From assembly GCA_023374045.1 (NCBI GenBank), contig CM041781.1:148358982-148422981 (forward strand): DNA of 64,000 bases. Reading direction: 5' to 3'. Position numbers and translations under genes: made by a program. The notes beneath the pieces were generated by a model. It saw only the letters and a list, made by a program, of their open reading frames with translations. It was not told the DNA's origin and searched no databases. Of the stretch, positions 48,665 through 60,165 are shown one piece after another. Numbering within the stretch: position 1 is the stretch's first letter; every line of letters starts with the position of its first letter. Source of the stretch: Limonium bicolor (lineage: Eukaryota; Streptophyta; Magnoliopsida; Caryophyllales; Plumbaginaceae).

Positions 48665-50416
48665 TGTAACGCCCTTATTTAACATATTTATAGCGGAATT
48701 AAAATACTAAAGGCGAAACAGACCATCGGGTTCTAAACACCCGGTACCAAACCTCACCAATCACAACTTTAAATGATTACAACAGTCACGGTCTGAACCT
48801 CAAGAAAACTTAAAATAAAAAACAACAGTAATAAAATGTGTTAACTCTCCACAAAACCTAATCCCATCCCAATCACTCGTTCTCTTCGTGGCCACCTGTA
48901 TAATAATTCGTACCTGCAAGATAAAACCAAGCAGCCCACCCCGAGAGGGGTGAGTCAGTTCCCTGAAATGGAACTAGTACGATTCTCCAAAACAAAACCT
49001 TTAAACATATCTTTTAAATAAGCAATAACTTGAAGTCAAACAGCTTAAAACATATTAGAGGAATAAAGCAATTAAAAATCACCAAGTCAAACATAACATG
49101 ATAAGGTTAGAGGTAAAAAAAACAGAAAGATAATGTTAGTCAACCAAAAGTCACACCATGAGTTAGCGAACATCCATTGCTTATGTTAGAACCAGTTCCA
49201 GTCAGGAGTGGAAAACCTCGAATAGTCACAAGGACTAGGAATGAAAGAAGAGATCCAAGAACCAACTACTCAAGAGTGGAATAACACCAATTGGGAGAGA
49301 TGGCCCCCACCGCCAGATATAAATGTCCTTATGGACGAGGGATATACAACCCCCTGTTGTCCGATATAAATGTCCTGGTGGACGAGGGATATACAGCCCC
49401 CTACTGTCAAATATAAATGTCCTTATGGACGAGGGATATACCTCCCCCTGCTGTTACCAATGAAGACGCGCGCACATCACAACAAAAGACTCAGCTCATG
49501 GATGAAACAATATCCAGAGTCAAAGGAAGAATTACCAAGATTGTCATTTTCCATATTTCCACTAGATCACTAACTACACCAGAGCAATACCAAAACACTC
49601 AGTCCTACAGAGTGCAGAAGCGTAAACCCTAGGCAGTTAATGTCTAATGAAACAACCAAACAGAAGGAGCCAATAACCACGAAAGTTTCACATTCAAGGC
49701 TCAGTTAGTCACACAAGCTGAGTTAGCCACACAACCGTTTCCTTTTGAACTTCCTTTAAAATCAGTTAGCGTTTTTCGAAAACGTCTCATAGGTCAGTCA
49801 GTAAGAGTATCGGAGTACGAGAAATCGTACCTGGTATGCGAAGAACAATAATTAACTCGAATGAGTGGTCCCCAATAGTAACCTATAATTAAGGTGTTCC
49901 AAGTGTTGATTAGTTAAGGGACTTACAAACTAAACAACCTTCTATTCTAACTGATTTATAGTTCCAGGTTTACCATTATGCTCTCACAAGGATTTGGGCT
50001 AGGTTTCGTTAATTAAATCTTTTGCTAGGCCCATTTCATTTAAACTGGAACGATTTAGGATTTAACCCTGAGAGTGGCCCAACCTCTCTTTGAATTGTTT
50101 AAGTGGGCTTTTGGAGTTCATAGACTTGGGCTTAGTAGGTTAACCCAAGACCGTGTTACGTTTATGTTGTGTAATTAAACCCTTATGTTATTAATGACTA
50201 TTTAATTACACACCGATTAAGACCCTAAGGTTTAATATATATATTCTTCTTATTATATCTATCACAAGGAATGTTATTTCCTTCATCTATTTTAATGTAT
50301 TTATATACATATATGTATATATCTTTATGTATTAAGATTTATCCATAAAATTTTTAAGAAATTTTATTGTATTTATTTATGTTAATAACTTTTAGGCATA
50401 TCCCCAACCAATACAT
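48665..50416 (-). repeat. LTR fragment A, minus orientation
   Basis: Begins TGTAACGCCC, the reverse complement of the LTR end GGGCGTTACA. The LTR hairpin/CAG-GTAC segment lies in reverse at about 48911-48960, the distance from the end seen in the other LTRs. It is followed directly by a second copy (B), which shares its first 1.7 kb. The right end of A is cut short where B starts. Contains a 47-bp tandem hairpin repeat (49325-49457). Confidence 0.7.
49325..49457. repeat. Tandem hairpin repeat in fragment A, three units
   Basis: Units start at 49325, 49372 and 49419 (47-bp period). Each has a small hairpin GTCC-N4-GGAC, then GAGGGATATAC and a C-rich arm CCCCCT. The loop varies (TTAT, TGGT, TTAT) while the stem stays. 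Confidence 0.85.
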
Positions 50417-51056
50417 TGTAACTCCCCTATTAAACATATTTATAGCGGAAATAAAATACTAAAGGCGTACAGACCATCGGGTTCCAAACACCCGGTACCA
50501 ACCTCACCAAAACACAACTTAATGATTACAAATGTCACGGCCTGAACCACGAGAAAACTTAACAAAAATAAGCAGTAATGAATCATATAAACTCTCCAAG
50601 CCTAACCCCATCCTAATCACTCTTTCTCTTCGTGGCCACCTGTAAGATAACACGTACCTGCAAGATAAAACCAAGCAGCCCACCCCAAGAGGGGTGGGTC
50701 AGTTCCGTGGAATGGAACTGGTACGATCCTCCAAAAACAACTTAAAATACAGTTCTTAAATAAATAATAGCTTGAATACAAACACTTAAAACACACAGAG
50801 GAACAAAGCATTTCACAATTCACCAAATCAAAATATCAAGATAAGAACAAAGATTAATAACTGAAAGATAAAGTTAGTGAACAAAATCACACCATGTATT
50901 AGTGGTCATCCATTTCCTTAGTTAAACCCAATTCCCGTTAGGTGTAGAAAAACTCAGATAGCCACAAAGGACTAGGAATGATAAAGTAGATCCAAGAACC
51001 AAGAACTCGAGAGTGGAATAATTCAACTGGGAGAGATGTCCCCCACCGCCAATTAC

Positions 51057-51188
51057 GTCCTTTTAGGACAGGGGATATACAGCCCCTCACTGTTTATCAC
51101 GTCCCCTTTTGGGGACAGGGGATATACAGCCCCTCACTGTCTATCACGTCCCTTTTTGGGATAGGGGATATACAGCCCCTCACTGTTA
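51057..51188. repeat. Tandem hairpin repeat in fragment B, three units
   Basis: Units start at 51057, 51101 and 51148 (44-47 bp). Stems are GTCC/GGAC, GTCCCC/GGGGAC and GTCCC/GGGA, followed by AGGGGATATACAGCCCCT, itself a hairpin. The longer stem in unit 2 has matching bases on both sides. Confidence 0.85.
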
Positions 51189-51969
51189 CCATTGAAGACG
51201 CGCGCACGTCGAAAGAAAGATTTCCAAGATTGACCTTTTTTCCAAATTCCCACTAGATCACCAACTACCGAGAGCAATACCAAAACACTCAGTCCTACAG
51301 AGTGTAGAAGCGTAAACCCTAAGCAGTCAATGTCTAACGGGACACCAAGTAGAAGAAACCAATACCCAAGTGAGTTCCACATCCAAGGCTCAGTTAGTCA
51401 CACAAGCTGAGTCAGTCACACAACCATTTCCTTTTTAGAAGTTCCTCTTAAAGTCAGTTAGCGTTTTCCAAAACATTCCACAAGTCAATCAACAAAAATA
51501 ACGTAGTACGAGAAATCGTACAAAACATTCCATAAAGTCCAAAACACATCAAGCTAAGTACGAGAAATCGTACCTGGTATGTGCAGAACAGTAAATAACT
51601 CGAATCAGTGATTCCCCAATAGTAACCTATAGTTAAGGTGTTCCAAATGTCGACTAGTTAAGAGACTTATAAACTTAACAGCCTTCTTCACCTACTGATT
51701 AAAAGTTTCAGGTTTACCATTATTCTCTTACAAAGGTTTGGGCTTGACTTGTTAACTAAATCCTTCGTTAGGCCCATCTCGTTTAGTTTGGAATGATTTA
51801 GAATTTATTCCTGAGAGTGGTCCAAACTCTCTTTGGATTGTTAAAGTGGGCTTTTGGAGTTCATAGACTTGGGCTTAGTGGGTTAGCCCAAGACCGGGTT
51901 AAGTTATGTTGTGTAATAACTCTTAAATTAATAGTGATTATTTAATCACTCACTGACTAAAACCTAAGG

Positions 51970-51971
<2 letters not shown>

Positions 51972-52002
<31 letters not shown>
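51972..52002. repeat. TA dinucleotide microsatellite
   Basis: About 14 TA repeats within LTR fragment B; the equivalent place in fragment A has only a few. Confidence 0.9.
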
Positions 52003-52005
<3 letters not shown>

Positions 52006-52905
52006 ACTTATTATAACTATCACAATTATTATTTCCCTCAACTATATTAATGTATTTATATACATGTATATTTTATATATATATCTTTATGTATTAAAAT
52101 TTATCCATAGCATTTTTAGGAAATTTTATTGTATTTATTAATGTTCAATAACTTCTAGGCTTAACGCAACCGACTTAAGGTTTATAACATAACGTGTTTC
52201 CTTTATTTATTTAATATATATAAGTATACCCGTATTAGAATTTAACTAAGACATTTCCCACGTAACTGACTATATTTAAACTATCTTATTACTTCGACCT
52301 TTAACTTTATTCCAAGCATATTTCATAAAATATTTCTTTTACCATATCTTAGGGTTCTAGCTCTTATAATGTTCAGTTATTACAAGTGGTAATTTAATTA
52401 GTTCCTTGATTTACTATAAGTTACCTCTAAATCCCTTTTATAAATGCGTAAAAATATATATATTTATTCCTTAGTTTAATTAAAATATTAACTCCCACAC
52501 AATATAGTAAATAAAAATGTAGGATAATTAAATTCCTTAATTTATATAAGTTTCTACTTAAGTAAGTATATATACATATATGTAAATAATTTCACTTCTC
52601 TTAAAAGCTAATACAAAAACATTTATAAACTTACTGTTATAAAATGTTAATTTAGTTCCCCTTATTTTCCCCAGCTTAAAAGTTAATTAACAACCTGAAA
52701 TGGTATAAACCCGAGGATCCTCACACAGTCCTTTCACGTAATTTAATGATTGGGATCCTAATCTATCGCTGAGTTCTACCGAGTTACCTTGTTACCGAAA
52801 AGGGGAGCGCAAGAACAGGGATGGAGAGAGAGGTTCGTAACAACACAATGCAATAGTGAAAATTCTCAGGTATGTTCGCGTGTCTTTTATTGAAGGGTGA
52901 ACCCC

Positions 52906-52913
52906 TATTTATA
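52906..52913 (-). promoter_or_regulatory. TATA box of the Tat LTR
   Basis: TATAAATA followed by GGGG on the minus strand, about 100 bp downstream of the palindrome cluster in the transcription direction. The equivalent is present in the 5' LTR near 63791. Confidence 0.65.
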
Positions 52914-53013
52914 GTGTTCCTGTTGTGCCAGGTTGGCATGAAAATATCTTGGCAGACTTTACAAAATATCTGATAAATATCTTAGGATAAATATCTTATC
53001 CTAGTCTCCCTAC

Positions 53014-53270
53014 CGACCGGTCACAGACGACCGGCCGCTTATTTATACTCTATTTGGCGACCGGTCTCAAGCGACCGGTCGTTTATTACACTGCATCTTA
53101 CATTCCTGGGTGACTGGTCGTAAACGACCGGTCGTGGCGACACTTTTGATAGCTGGCCACTGGCGATTGGTCGCTCTCTACGCCATGTTCTAGGACTCTT
53201 GGTGGCCGGTCGAAGGCGACCGGTCACTGCTTGTGTTCTGTTTGGGCTTGGTTGGGGGCGCCCGGTCATT
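53014..53270. repeat. GACCGGTC palindrome cluster in the Tat U3
   Basis: Perfect CGACCGGTCG at 53072-53081 and 53125-53134, GACCGGTC at 53015-53022 and 53059-53066, and diverged copies up to about 53270. The partial 5' LTR (from 63898) has one fewer copy at the place matching 53059-53081. Confidence 0.85.
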
Positions 53271-53650
53271 GCCCTGGCCTAACTAGGCTATTGCTCTTTC
53301 ATTAAAGCCTCTGGACATATTTTCCCTTCTTCATCAGTCCCACAAGTTCTAGTTTTGGCGCTTTTGCGAAGAAAGTAGAACTTAGAACTTGACTTTCTGG
53401 CCCGGTTTGGGGAATGAAAATTTTTTCCTTTCGCGCGGCCTAGCCTTCTTGTTTCCCATCTCCCAGTCCCACAAGTCCCGCCTTTTTTCTCGGACAAAAG
53501 GATGGGACTTCTTTGGTCCGTGCGATGCGCGTGCCATGGCCGTGCTACACACGCGTCTGTGCTCGTACGAAGTGACCGTTGTAGAATTCCTATCGTTTCA
53601 CGCACGCCAGCCGTCACTGCAGAATACGCAGAGTCCCTGCAATTTTCCTG

Positions 53651-53657
53651 TATAAAG
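53651..53657 (+). promoter_or_regulatory. TATA box candidate of the antisense gene
   Basis: TATAAAG 210 bp upstream of the ATG at 53867, followed by a T/C-rich leader. The gene could therefore be transcribed from its own promoter rather than from an LTR. Confidence 0.45.
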
Positions 53658-53866
53658 CGTTTTTTTTGTTTGCTTTTACGCATTAAATATTTCCGAAATT
53701 ATTTTACCGCCTTTAAAAGGTTTTCAGGAGGGCGATGCTTTCTCTTTCCTCCGATTTTCTACTCTTCTTAGGTTTTCGAACTTTCTTTCTTCTTTCACCT
53801 CGCTTTTTCCGCTTTCTCTCCCTTTCTCTTTGCTTTGCCCCTTCCCTACTTCACCTCGCTGCTTCA

Positions 53867-56800
53867 ATGGCGTCTTCCAGCTCCAGATCGTCTCGCGTTC
53901 CTGCCAAAAGCGCCATTATGGGCTTCAAATCGGATAGGAAATTCCACCCGACACTCTTGAAACCTACGTCCACTTATTCCAGTAATCGGGAACCGTTGCC
54001 CAGCATTCTGGATGTTAAGGCTCTTGATTCGCTTCTCGCGAAGGTAGACGTTCCCATGGGGACTCAGATTTTCCTTCCCTCCGAAGATTCGCATCCCCTG
54101 GACGACTTCGGCCGTGGGTACGCCGTGTAATCCGATTTCTTCTTGCGTGGGATGACGGTTCCTCCCCACCCGTTCACGATGGGGTTTCTAATTCACCGCT
54201 GCTGTACGCTTGCTCAGCTTCACCCGAAGGCGGTGTGTCACCTCCATGCTTACATTGCTCTTTGCGCCGAGAAGGGGGTTGCGCTTTCTGCTACGGAGTT
54301 CGTTCAGTTCTTCACTAGCAGGGTCGACTCCAACAATTTGACTATATCCGGTCAGTCCGGATATTCGCTTTTTGAGTACAAGAAGCTCGCTCAACGCTGG
54401 AACGCACGGTGGTTTGTCATCGTCCCACCCACCGGGAGGTATCTCGGGGTCGCCTATTGTCCCTCGATTATCAAGGGCTCCTTGCATAGTCCTACAGTAC
54501 CGAAGTCGGAACTTACCATGTCCCGGGCCCTGAAGGCGGTGGCCGACCTTCATCCGAGCGTGGAGGACTTTTTCACCGGTCCGCGCCTGGCCTCACTTGC
54601 GCACTCTGAGGGTAAGATTTTTCCCCTCCCCTTTCTGCTTTCTTTATCGCTTTTGCCTTGTCCCCGACTTACCTATCTCTTTTTCGTCGTATATTTTCCT
54701 CAGCTTGGGGCGAAGGTTGGCCCCTTTCATAGCTGGCAACTGGTGTCCTTCAAGACCGGGGAAGGGAAGGTGGATTACTACGCCACCCTGGAAGCTGTGG
54801 AGGAGTCGGCTCTTCGTGAGGAAGGGGCGGTTGTTGTTGGTCGGAAGAGGTCCGGGGGCGAAGCTGATCACCTGGCAAAGAAGCCGAGACCGGCGAAGGA
54901 TGGGGAAGGGGGGTCTCCTCGGACTCCAGAGGCCCGGTCGTCTGACACTTCAAACCAACCAGGTACATGGTACACTAGTCCAGGTTCCGGTCGTCGGGTA
55001 TTTCTTCCTCTCACGCCCGGGTCAGATCTCAATCTTAGTCCGTGGGACGAGAGAGGGCGTGCATGTGCGGTCTTATCCTTCGTGTTCCACCTGTTTTGGT
55101 CTTCTTCGTTGATTTATTCTTTTGTTGCCTTGGCTGCTACCTGCCGCTAATGTCTGGCTCCTTTTTCCTGTGCTTACCTGCTTTTGCATGTTTCTCTGCT
55201 TTGCAGCTCCCGAGGCTGAGAAGGCCATGGCCAAGGAGGGAACTGGGCGTCCCGGCGCGGGTGAGATGCCGGGCCAGCCGTCCGTTATCCAGCATCGCCA
55301 GAAGTCCCTTGCTTCGAAGGGTAAGGTGAAACACATGGCCAAAAGGACGAAGGCCTCTGACATAGTGCACCTCGATGAGTCAGGTGCTTCAGATGCGGCT
55401 CCACGACGGGAGTCTTTGGAGAAGGCTACTCCCTCTAGGCCCGGGACTTCTCTCCGGGGGGAGGCGTCTACGGGGTGAGTGCTACGCCGGGCGCAGCCAA
55501 GGAGGTGCCCCCGGGCCCTGAGGCGATGAAGGATGCTGATACCGCCACACCGTCTTCACCTCCTTCGCCCACCAGTGGTTCTTTCTGTGGGCCTTCTGGA
55601 AAGGAGGGATGGTTTTACCACCGCGGCCAGCCTCTCCCTTTATTGCCTGTGACCGAGTCGTCTTCCTACTCTGACCTGTGGAAGGAAGCAATTCGCCGGT
55701 CTGACTCCCCTGACGGCCTCTTTGCCTCGCTGAAGACTATTACTGCGGCTAAGGAGCGGTTGAGGATTGGAGGGGGCGGAGCGGATGCTATCATGCGCCA
55801 CTCCTTCCCCCTAGATGACTCGCTTAATTACTTGTGGCAGGGCATCTACCGGGTGCGTGATTTGTCTTAACGTCGGTTTTGTATGTCTCTTTTGGATTTT
55901 CTTACTCCCACTGTTTCATTTTGTACAGATGGTAGCTTTTGCCCAAAGCGTGGACGTGCACACCCGGGCCCTCCGCTTGAAGCTCTACCTCGAGGAATGC
56001 CGGGCCCGCAATGCCCAAGAGGAATTGAGGATAGAGCGGTCCTCCAACAGCATCTTCGTTGACACCGTCGAAGAGGAGATCTCTCGGCGGGTGTGTGAGT
56101 AGACCGCGACTATAAAGAAGGAGCTGGGTGATGCTCGCCGGGCGTGCACCAAGCAAAGCGATGAGTACGCGGAGCAGTTGAAGAGGCTGCGTGAGGAGAA
56201 TTTCTCCCTCAAGGGTCAGGTCCGGACGTTGGAGACGGAAGCCGCGTCTTTTAAAAAGGTACGAAGTGAGTTTGCTGACGCCCAGTTGCTTGCCTTTTCT
56301 GACTTGGAGTCCTTGGTGGGGCAGGCCCGAGCTTCCCACGATCAAGAGGTTGAGGGTCTTCGCACCGAGAAGGCTGCTTTGGCGCGGGAGAAGGCGTTGC
56401 TTGCTGAGGCGAATGCTCTCCTGAAAGAGGAGTTGTCGTCCTTAGAGGCAAAGACGGCGGAGGTGGCCCGGGCGGGCGAGGTCCTGACTTACGAGAAGGA
56501 GAAACTACCCGCCGAGCTTCTCAAGCTATCTGGGGAGCTTGCGGCCTCCAGGGAGCAACGGCACTCCTCTGAGGAAAAAGTAAAGATGCTGGAGGAAGAG
56601 ATTGCTAAGCTACGGCTAGAAAACTCCGAGCTGGTCACGAGAGGTGATTTTTTATGTTCCCAATCATCCCCTGTTGCCCTTCTCGCCCCCCTTTTTTTTA
56701 TAAAAGTTTTTCTCCTTCTTCTTTCTTCACTTAGGCTCGAAGCCTGGGAATCCCATTGAGGGACTGGAGAAATTGAACCTGCGGATCGACAACCTCGAGG

Positions 56801-57285
56801 AGGAGTTGATTTCCGCAAACACTAACCGCGACCGGTACTGGGCTTATGGTCAGACCTTGGAGCAGCAGGTGGCCAGTCTCGAGGCTTACTCCCGGAAGGT
56901 GCGAGAGGACCTGCGGCAGCAGAGCACAAAGCTTGCTCACCTGAAGGAATCCTTCACCTCTCAATGCGGGAGGATGGTGAAGGCATGCCGCCAAATTGTT
57001 TCAAGCTTCTTCACGGGTAAGGGAGAGGTTATGGATGACGGCCTTTACCGGGAGTTGTCTTTCAAAGAGGTCGCGCAAAAGACCTCCTTTTATGAGGTGC
57101 TTGAGAAGTTCGGGCGCCTTCCGGGGGAGACGTGCCTTGTCCCTGGCCAGGCGTCTTTTCTTCCTCCCGGGAGTACCGCGCATCAGGGTGGTGTAGGCCT
57201 CCGGTCGTCTCCCGGGAGGTCTGGGTCTTCGGAGAGTGTTCAAGGGGCTGCTCCCGCGAATGTCAACACTGTACAGGAGACTTAG
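53867..57285 (+). pseudogene. Antisense extra gene of the Tat element, five exons
   Basis: Runs opposite to gag-pol. Exon 1, 53867-54611: MASSSSRSSRV, then a globular region (PPHPFTMGFLIHRCCTLAQL ... RWFVIVPP) resembling the plant 'putative gypsy type transposon' family. Exon 2, from 54704; exon 3, from 55207; exon 4, 55929-56643, a long coiled coil (QVRTLETEAASFKK ... KVKMLEEEIAKL); exon 5, 56735-57285, more coiled coil, stop TAG. Introns 54963-55206, 55853-55928 and 56644-56734 have GT-AG ends and keep the frame. Intron 1 (54612-54703) leaves a one-base frame conflict. Breaks: in-frame TAA at 54128, a shift in the G run at 55472-55475, and TAG at 56100. The molecular role of such genes is unknown. 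Confidence 0.75.
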
Positions 57286-58023
57286 ACCAGGGAAAATTTA
57301 GATTGATCTTAGCTTTTTTTTCGTTTCTTTTTTTTTGGTTTGATGCTGTACATGCTATCAATGATTAATGGAATTATTCGCCAGCTATTTCGTTAATTGA
57401 TGCCATTGACCGGTCATTTAACCCGGTCGTTTTCGATTGCGCGTGTTACCGATTGTCTTTCCTTAGTTGATTTGTTTTGCGGGCAAGACCAGTCACGCTC
57501 AAGCGACCGGTCGCCTCGTTTTTATCTTAAGGACGCGACTTGGTCGTTTTTGACAACTGGTCGTTCCCGCCCTCGCCCGGTCGTTTTTAGTGACCGGGCA
57601 CTTCTGTTTGTTCTTTCCCTATCCTTGCTTTTGGTAGCCAAGCGATGGTACTTGCGGTTGTTCCCCCTTTCTCTTTTCCCCGAGAGAGGGAGAAAGAGTT
57701 TGCAAGGGGGACTTTGCCGAGATACGGTGTGGCGTCCCACACCTAATGATTCACCCATTACAGGCGACCAGAGCTCCCAGAGTTTCCAGAGATGGGTTTT
57801 CCGTTTTTGCTCTTGTTTGAGTGCGACAACTCATAGCAAGATTTTCTAGGGCATTGCATCTTGTAGGGCATGGCCCGGGTGTTTCTTTTCCAGGGCATTA
57901 CATCCTGTAGGGCCTAGCCCGGGTGTTTCTTTTCCAGGGCATTACATCCTGTTTTTTTTTTAGCGTTCGAATTTTTCCAAAAATAATTCCTTTATTGATG
58001 TTGTCAACGCGTTACATCGATTT
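57286..58023. other. Region between the antisense gene and pol
   Basis: No gene. Contains several diverged ACCGGTC motifs like those of the U3 (57409-57595) and a tandem repeat (57850-57951). The two genes are convergent, so termination signals for both should lie here; a T-rich stretch at 57950-57960 is the only obvious candidate. Confidence 0.6.
57850..57951. repeat. Tandem repeat, about 50-bp unit, two and a part copies
   Basis: Unit AGGGCATT(A/G)CATC(C/T)TGT followed by AGGGC(A/C)T(G/A)(G)CCCGGGTGTTTC and TTTTCC. The second copy is followed by a third partial start. Lies just past the 3' end of pol. Confidence 0.85.
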
Positions 58024-59323
58024 TCATACATAAAATTTCTTGAGGCACTCCGCATGCCAGGAATGGGGCAACTCGTATCCCTCGAGATTCTTCAGGTGAT
58101 ATGAAGCTCGTCCGACCTTCTGATGAATAATGTAAGGACCTTCCCACTGGGGGTCGAGTTTTTTGGGCTGCTTAACCTCCCTCAGGACAAGCTCGCCAGG
58201 GACAAAGCTTCGTTCCCTGACTTTGCGGTTGAAATACCTCTCTACTTTCCTCTTGTCTATCACCATCCGGGCAGCTGCAAGGGCTCTCCTTTCTTCGAGA
58301 AGGTCTAGGCCGTCTTTTATCCCTTCATCGTTGAGCTGCTCGTCATAGGATTCACAACGAACTGATGGGATCATAACTTCAGCCGGGACGACTGCCTCCA
58401 GGCCGTAAGTTAACCTGAAAGGTGTTTCTCCAGTCGGTCCCTTTTCCGTCATTCGGTAGGACCACAAGATTTGGTGTAATAGTTCGGCCCATCCTCCTTT
58501 CTTACCCCCTAGCTTTCTCTTCAAAGCTTTTATGATCTGCCCGTTTGCGTTCTCGACCTATCCGTTGGCCTGGGGGTGTGCCACCGACGCGAATCTTACC
58601 TCGATTTTCCATTGTTCACAAAACTCCCAGAAACTGTCGCAATTGAACTGCGTCCCATTGTCGGTTATTATGATCCTTGGCAACCCGAATCTACACACAA
58701 TGTGCTTCCATACAAATTCTTGTGACCTCTTGGCTGTGATGGACACGGTTGGCATCGCTTCCACCCATTTTGTGAAGTAATCGATGGCCACATACACGAA
58801 CCTGAATCTACCGGGAGATGCTTCCGGGAAAAGGGCCAATGATGTTCAACCCCCACATTGCGAACCGGATCGGGGATAGTATGGCCTGTTGCACGGCCGG
58901 GGGGGTATGTATCTTGCTACCATGCTCCTGGCACCTGGCGCATTTCCGAATGTATTCCTTGCAGTGGTTTTGCATCCTCGGCCAGTAGTAGCCGAGCCTC
59001 ATGATTTTGTGGGTCGTGGCTCTTTCCCCCTGGTGGTTTCCGCAAACCCCTTCATGTACCTCCTTTATAAGCTCACCTCCCTCCTCGTCCGTCACGCATC
59101 TCAGGGCGGGCCTGGCGAACGACCTTTTGTAGAGGCGTCCTTCCTCGAAAAAGAATGATGCTGCTCGTCGTTTCAGGGTCCGGGCCTCTTTATCATCCGG
59201 GGGCAATTTCCCTTCAAGGATGTACTCTACGATCGGGGTCATCCAAGATTCTTCTGGCTCGAGGGGTTCAGTCGCCAGGACCTGTGCCTCTCTACGCTTG
59301 GGTTGGTCTTCGTCTCCAACCAT
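58024..59323 (-). pseudogene. Tat integrase domain (degenerate)
   Basis: From the N-terminal side: a zinc-binding region (HEGVCGNHQGERATTHKI ... CARCQ), the catalytic core start WGLNIIGPFP, VAIDYFTKWVEA, IITDNGTQF, then the C-terminal part (TEKGPTGETPFRLTYGLEAV, KVGRASYHLKNLEG). The first catalytic acid position holds asparagine (N in WGLN). There is a frameshift just after GPFP near 58820-58830 and an in-frame TAG at 58555-58557, next to the third catalytic position. The reading frame also shifts from the RNase H at about 59320. Integration activity is not expected. Confidence 0.88.
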
Positions 59324-59856
59324 ACCTTACTTGGTATTCTTTCGGCCATGCTTGCTAACTTTGCCAGCGCTGCTTCGGTATTTTTTGTCCGAGGGAGGTG
59401 TTTCAGCTCACATCGTGAGAAGCTTGCCTTTAGCTCTTGAACCCTTAGCAAGTACCTCCAGAGTTTTTCTTCCTTTACCTCATATATATTGTCGTGCTGG
59501 TGGGTGACCAGCAGGGAGTCTGAGTATATCTCAAGGTCTGTTGCACCTTGGGAGATGGCGACCTCTAGGCCTTGAATGAGAGCTTCGTATTCGGCTTCGT
59601 TGTTGGTTACTTCGAACTCCAGTCGGAAGGCGTAGTTGATGTCCCGTCCGTTGGGATTCTGGACTACAATCCCCGCTCCCGCCCCTGTTTTGCACCGACC
59701 GCCGTCTACCTGGATGATGAAGGGGGTGGGTGGCTTTCCCTCTTCTTGGTCGAAGCTGGTCTCCGTTATGAAGTCCGCTAGGGCTTGAGCCTTGATTGCT
59801 GTTCGTGGTAGAAAGTGGATTTCATATTGGGTGAGCTCAACTGCCCAGCTTACCAT
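59239..59856 (-). pseudogene. Second, archaeal-type RNase H of the Tat element
   Basis: IQVDGGRCKTGAGAGIVV, LEFEVTNNEAEYEALIQGLE and DLEIYSDSLLVTHQ provide the D, E and D catalytic positions of a type-1, archaeal-like RNase H. It is followed by RYLLRVQELKASF and HLPRTKNTEAALAKLASM. This extra domain between the ordinary RNase H and integrase distinguishes the Tat lineage. The frame continues upstream into the connection to the ordinary RNase H, with a TAG at 59950-59952, and shifts at the integrase boundary. Confidence 0.88.
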
Positions 59857-59949
59857 GCGTCCCGACGCATTCGGATTATTCGTTATTTGCTTCAGCGGCC
59901 AATTAGTCCTTACAAGGATTCGATGCGATTGGAAATATGGGCGCAGCTT

Positions 59950-60165
59950 CTAGGATGCTACCACCAGAGCAAGGAAAACCTTTTCAATGTTCATGTAGCG
60001 TCTCTCTACGGGGGTCAGGATCTTCCCTGTGTAGTGGACGGGAATCTCCTTTTTTTTGTGCTCCATGATTAGGACCGCTGCTACCGCCCATGCTGATGCG
60101 GACATGTAGAGGTAGAGGTCCTGGCCGGGCGCTGGGACTCCCAGCTTGGGTAACTCTCGGAGCAT
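59950..60165 (-). pseudogene. Ordinary RNase H segment of the Tat polyprotein
   Basis: Residues LYLYMSASAWAVAAVLI and IPVHYTGKILTPVERRYMNI correspond to the Ty3/gypsy RNase H that follows RT. Stops bound it on both sides: TAA at 60166-60168 and TAG at 59950-59952. Both are in the same frame as the flanking coding sequence, so they are simple nonsense changes. Normally one continuous polyprotein. Confidence 0.82.

Larger units (their letters stand above)
50417..52690 (-). repeat. LTR fragment B, minus orientation
   Basis: Begins TGTAACTCCCC and parallels fragment A for about 1.7 kb, with many substitutions. It then continues through AT-rich DNA with a TA microsatellite to the next element. 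The right boundary is only approximate. Two tandem same-orientation copies could be nested insertions or LTR remnants left by loss of internal DNA. No coding sequence. Confidence 0.6.
52696..53473 (-). repeat. 3' LTR of the Tat element
   Basis: The inner end is proposed at 53473, because on the minus strand a purine-rich GAGAAAAAAGGCGGGACT precedes TGTGGGACTGGG. A similar AGTCCCACA at 53336 is an alternative end, so length (about 780 bp) is uncertain. The U3 carries a cluster of GACCGGTC palindromes (53014-53270), then TATAAATA (52906-52913, minus). U5 ends ACCATTTCA at 52696. Confidence 0.65.

Noticed and set aside
54597..55112. 171-codon frame overlapping exon 2 of the antisense gene
   Set aside because: Lies in the shifted frame of the exon and crosses the predicted introns; composition is unlike a protein.
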